Below are positions 63,501 to 64,000 of a DNA stretch of 64,000 nucleotides, one piece after another (the first letter of the stretch is position 1; every line of letters begins with the position of its first letter). The stretch is from the NCBI RefSeq assembly GCF_016653315.1, contig NZ_NHSH01000042.1, forward strand, positions 62,001 to 126,000, in the 5' to 3' direction. The translations under genes and the position numbers were made by a program. Source of the stretch: Halochromatium roseum. GTDB taxonomy: Bacteria > Pseudomonadota > Gammaproteobacteria > Chromatiales > Chromatiaceae. The notes below the pieces were generated by a model that was not told the DNA's origin, made no database searches, and worked only from the letters and a program-made list of their open reading frames with translations.

Positions 63501-64000
63501 GCTGAGTCGCTCGAGCGCTTGGCGGCGTTGCGTGTCGTCGCGCTGCACCCCGATGTAATGGGTGATCTTGCCTTCAGCATCGATCACTGGGGTCAGGTTG
63601 ACGGTGTTCCAGAACAGGCTGCCGTCCTTGCGATAGTTGCGCAGTGTGGTTCGGCAGGGCTTGCCTTCGGCGAGCGCAGCGCGTAGCGCCTGGCGTCCGG
63701 GTTGATCGCGATCACTGCCCTGCAGGATCCGACAGTCTTGGCCGAGCATCTCCTCGGACGTATAACCGGTGAGGCTCTCGAAGCCCTTGCTGACGAAACG
63801 CACCGGATGGTTACCATCGCCGGTGCGCTCGGCGATGACGATGCCGGTCTCGGCTTGAGAGAGCGCATCGAGCATAAACTGATGCTCGCGGCGCAGTGCA
63901 CGTTGCTCGCGCTCCTGATCTCGCTCCGCGACCAAGCGCTGGAAGCTGGCTTGGAGGCGTTCGCCAATCACGGTCAGGGCACGCGCGGCCAAGACCTGCT
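60573..64000 (-). CDS. LOV/PAS/GAF histidine kinase (5' end outside the window)
   Basis: At least 1141 residues of a cytoplasmic sensor kinase; the frame is open to the right edge, so the start is missing. After a coiled coil comes a LOV-type domain: FVSKGFESLTGYTSEEM, then GQDCRILQG with the flavin-linking Cys (codon at 63734-63732), LRNYRKDGSLFWN and ITHYIGVQRDDT. Most LOV domains have Asn where this has Asp (N/D-C-R). Two PAS domains, a GAF domain, another PAS and a further GAF-like region follow. The kinase core has His in ASGVAHDFNNVLA, LLNLALNGRDAM, VSDTGSGIP and RGHGLGLF. No receiver is attached, and no partner regulator gene is visible. It leads the photoreceptor cluster and probably reads blue light. 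Confidence 0.88.
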   Translation of the reverse strand, partial: QVLAARALTVIGERLQASFQRLVAERDQEREQRALRREHQFMLDALSQAETGIVIAERTGDGNHPVRFVSKGFESLTGYTSEEMLGQDCRILQGSDRDQPGRQALRAALAEGKPCRTTLRNYRKDGSLFWNTVNLTPVIDAEGKITHYIGVQRDDTQRRQALERLSANEARLLELTETIEEVFWVYELEQNRLTYVSRAFETIWERPIAAVCADRHVWRESIHPADREQVLLSREELVRTGHLDTVEYRILTPAGELKWIADRRFLVRDATGQPCRVVGVAAEITDRKAVEKALREQRQRLEQIIEGARVATWDWRLPSEEVRCNDRWAEILGYSLTELQPINRTTWKERLHPEDQPKVEQHLKAHLDGDTVLYECEFRMQHKAGHWVWIQSTGRIVERGPDGQPVRMIGIHLEISERKQAELELIARERLERELVALTTAFVGPTTLASGELLQQTLAKIGQLTNADRAYLFLADSGGDSFSNTDEWVAPGVTASIDSLQGIRTSELGPMLSLLTEAEAVVIARVADLGEDWALLRKDLERQQIQSLLLVPLIDKQGLMGFVGLDAVRQQRDWARSDLHLLSGLAGALVGALQRERVLADLRSSTERYDALALQSRMMTWEIDSDGIYTYVNPVAKTLLGYAPETLIGHKAFYDLIPESDRAALKAEAFALMQQSQPWSALLCPLLKADGQRLWTSVDGQPILGADGSPRGYRGSTLDVTDVQQAERQRRKAEQALQHYADNLERLVDLSNRGLEPIDEVAALLEIANEALDMAISETGWRRPNKPYHRLIRLPTDAAEPSGLAARAVTETLFADPDQCSDQPQLIGGDLVPKPIRAQGYRSLILLASRWPNDSSPPRWLLTQLWSARPRTHLSSAERELLRFISQRIATIQHEAQLAQDLVNAKERETIGHLASGVAHDFNNVLAVLDANLYFLRGFVSSKPADDESHQVIDEMTSVLGQAKVITSGMLALSRAGGVPLRPTPLEPPLTELSDILRMMLPESVHWQLEIEPGLSAKTSAGFLQAALLNLALNGRDAMPEGGELSITAQRKHWPGYPTLMVGELSAGDYAIIQVSDTGSGIPEPVVQRMFEPLFSTKTQQRGHGLGLFMVREFVLRSGAGLTVHSSLGRGTQMQFLLPLA

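Overview
The window looks like chromosome of a GC-rich purple sulfur gammaproteobacterium (Chromatiaceae-like; the genus cannot be fixed by eye). The evidence is a form IA RuBisCO with a full alpha-carboxysome operon, a flavocytochrome-c-type dihaem cytochrome, a DsrC-like protein, a sulfur-globule-type Gly/Tyr/Pro-rich exported protein, hydrogenase maturation genes, and a photoreceptor cluster whose PYP-phytochrome fusion resembles proteins known from phototrophic bacteria. The gene order pilT / pyrC'-pyrB-pyrR-ruvX-algH-tonB-gshB is the order familiar from Pseudomonas and its relatives.

Layout. 1-3.2 kb: end of a dihaem cytochrome c gene, a broken flavoprotein (lpd-like) start, a small cytochrome c, a HAD nucleotidase and the tail of an IS4-type transposase; this stretch looks decayed. 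3.2-10.6 kb: a signalling cassette of two NarL-type response regulators, a TonB-dependent receptor, a periplasmic binding protein and a hybrid histidine kinase. 10.8-12.3 kb: a DUF4139 protein, then a heptanucleotide repeat. 12.4-23.3 kb: the CO2-fixation island cbbL-cbbS-csoS2-csoSCA-csoS4A-csoS4B-csoS1x3-bacterioferritin-like-acRAF-mcdB-like-cbbR. A perfect FNR-type box and a 10-bp dyad lie upstream, a strong hairpin separates cbbL from cbbS, and no mcdA is seen. 23.4-26.4 kb: purK-purE and pilT. 26.4-34.0 kb, minus strand: pyrimidine genes with a pseudo-dihydroorotase, ruvX, algH, tonB, apbE, gshB. A possible small RNA with three C-rich loops sits just upstream of gshB. 34.2-36.2 kb: periplasmic adaptor and TolC-like gene. 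36.4-41.1 kb: polA, rsmE, a DUF423 gene and a dsrC-like gene. 41.4-44.0 kb: DUF302, sulfur-globule-like protein, hypB, hypA. 44.2-46.7 kb: tRNA-Lys, a MotB/MotA-like pair, tRNA-Glu. 46.8-51.2 kb: pcnB-folK-panB-panC-panD. 51.2-54.3 kb: glgA and zwf.

54.3-64.0 kb, minus strand, is the most striking region: a LOV-domain histidine kinase (running off the window), a photoactive-yellow-protein/bacteriophytochrome/GGDEF/EAL fusion, a carrier-protein-fused AMP-forming ligase, and a heme oxygenase. The fusion needs p-coumarate and biliverdin. The ligase and heme oxygenase next to it are the expected types of enzyme to activate the first and make the second, so the cluster looks like a self-contained blue/red light sensing unit acting through phosphorylation and cyclic-di-GMP. 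The PYP domain keeps Tyr42, Thr50, Arg52 and Cys69 but carries Gln at position 46.

Two genome-wide habits show here. One is an interspersed 55-60 bp repeat with five intergenic copies, three of which supply the stop codon of the neighbouring gene. The other is low-complexity inserts or tails inside otherwise conserved proteins (PyrB, PyrR, RuvX, heme oxygenase, AMP ligase, the phytochrome fusion).
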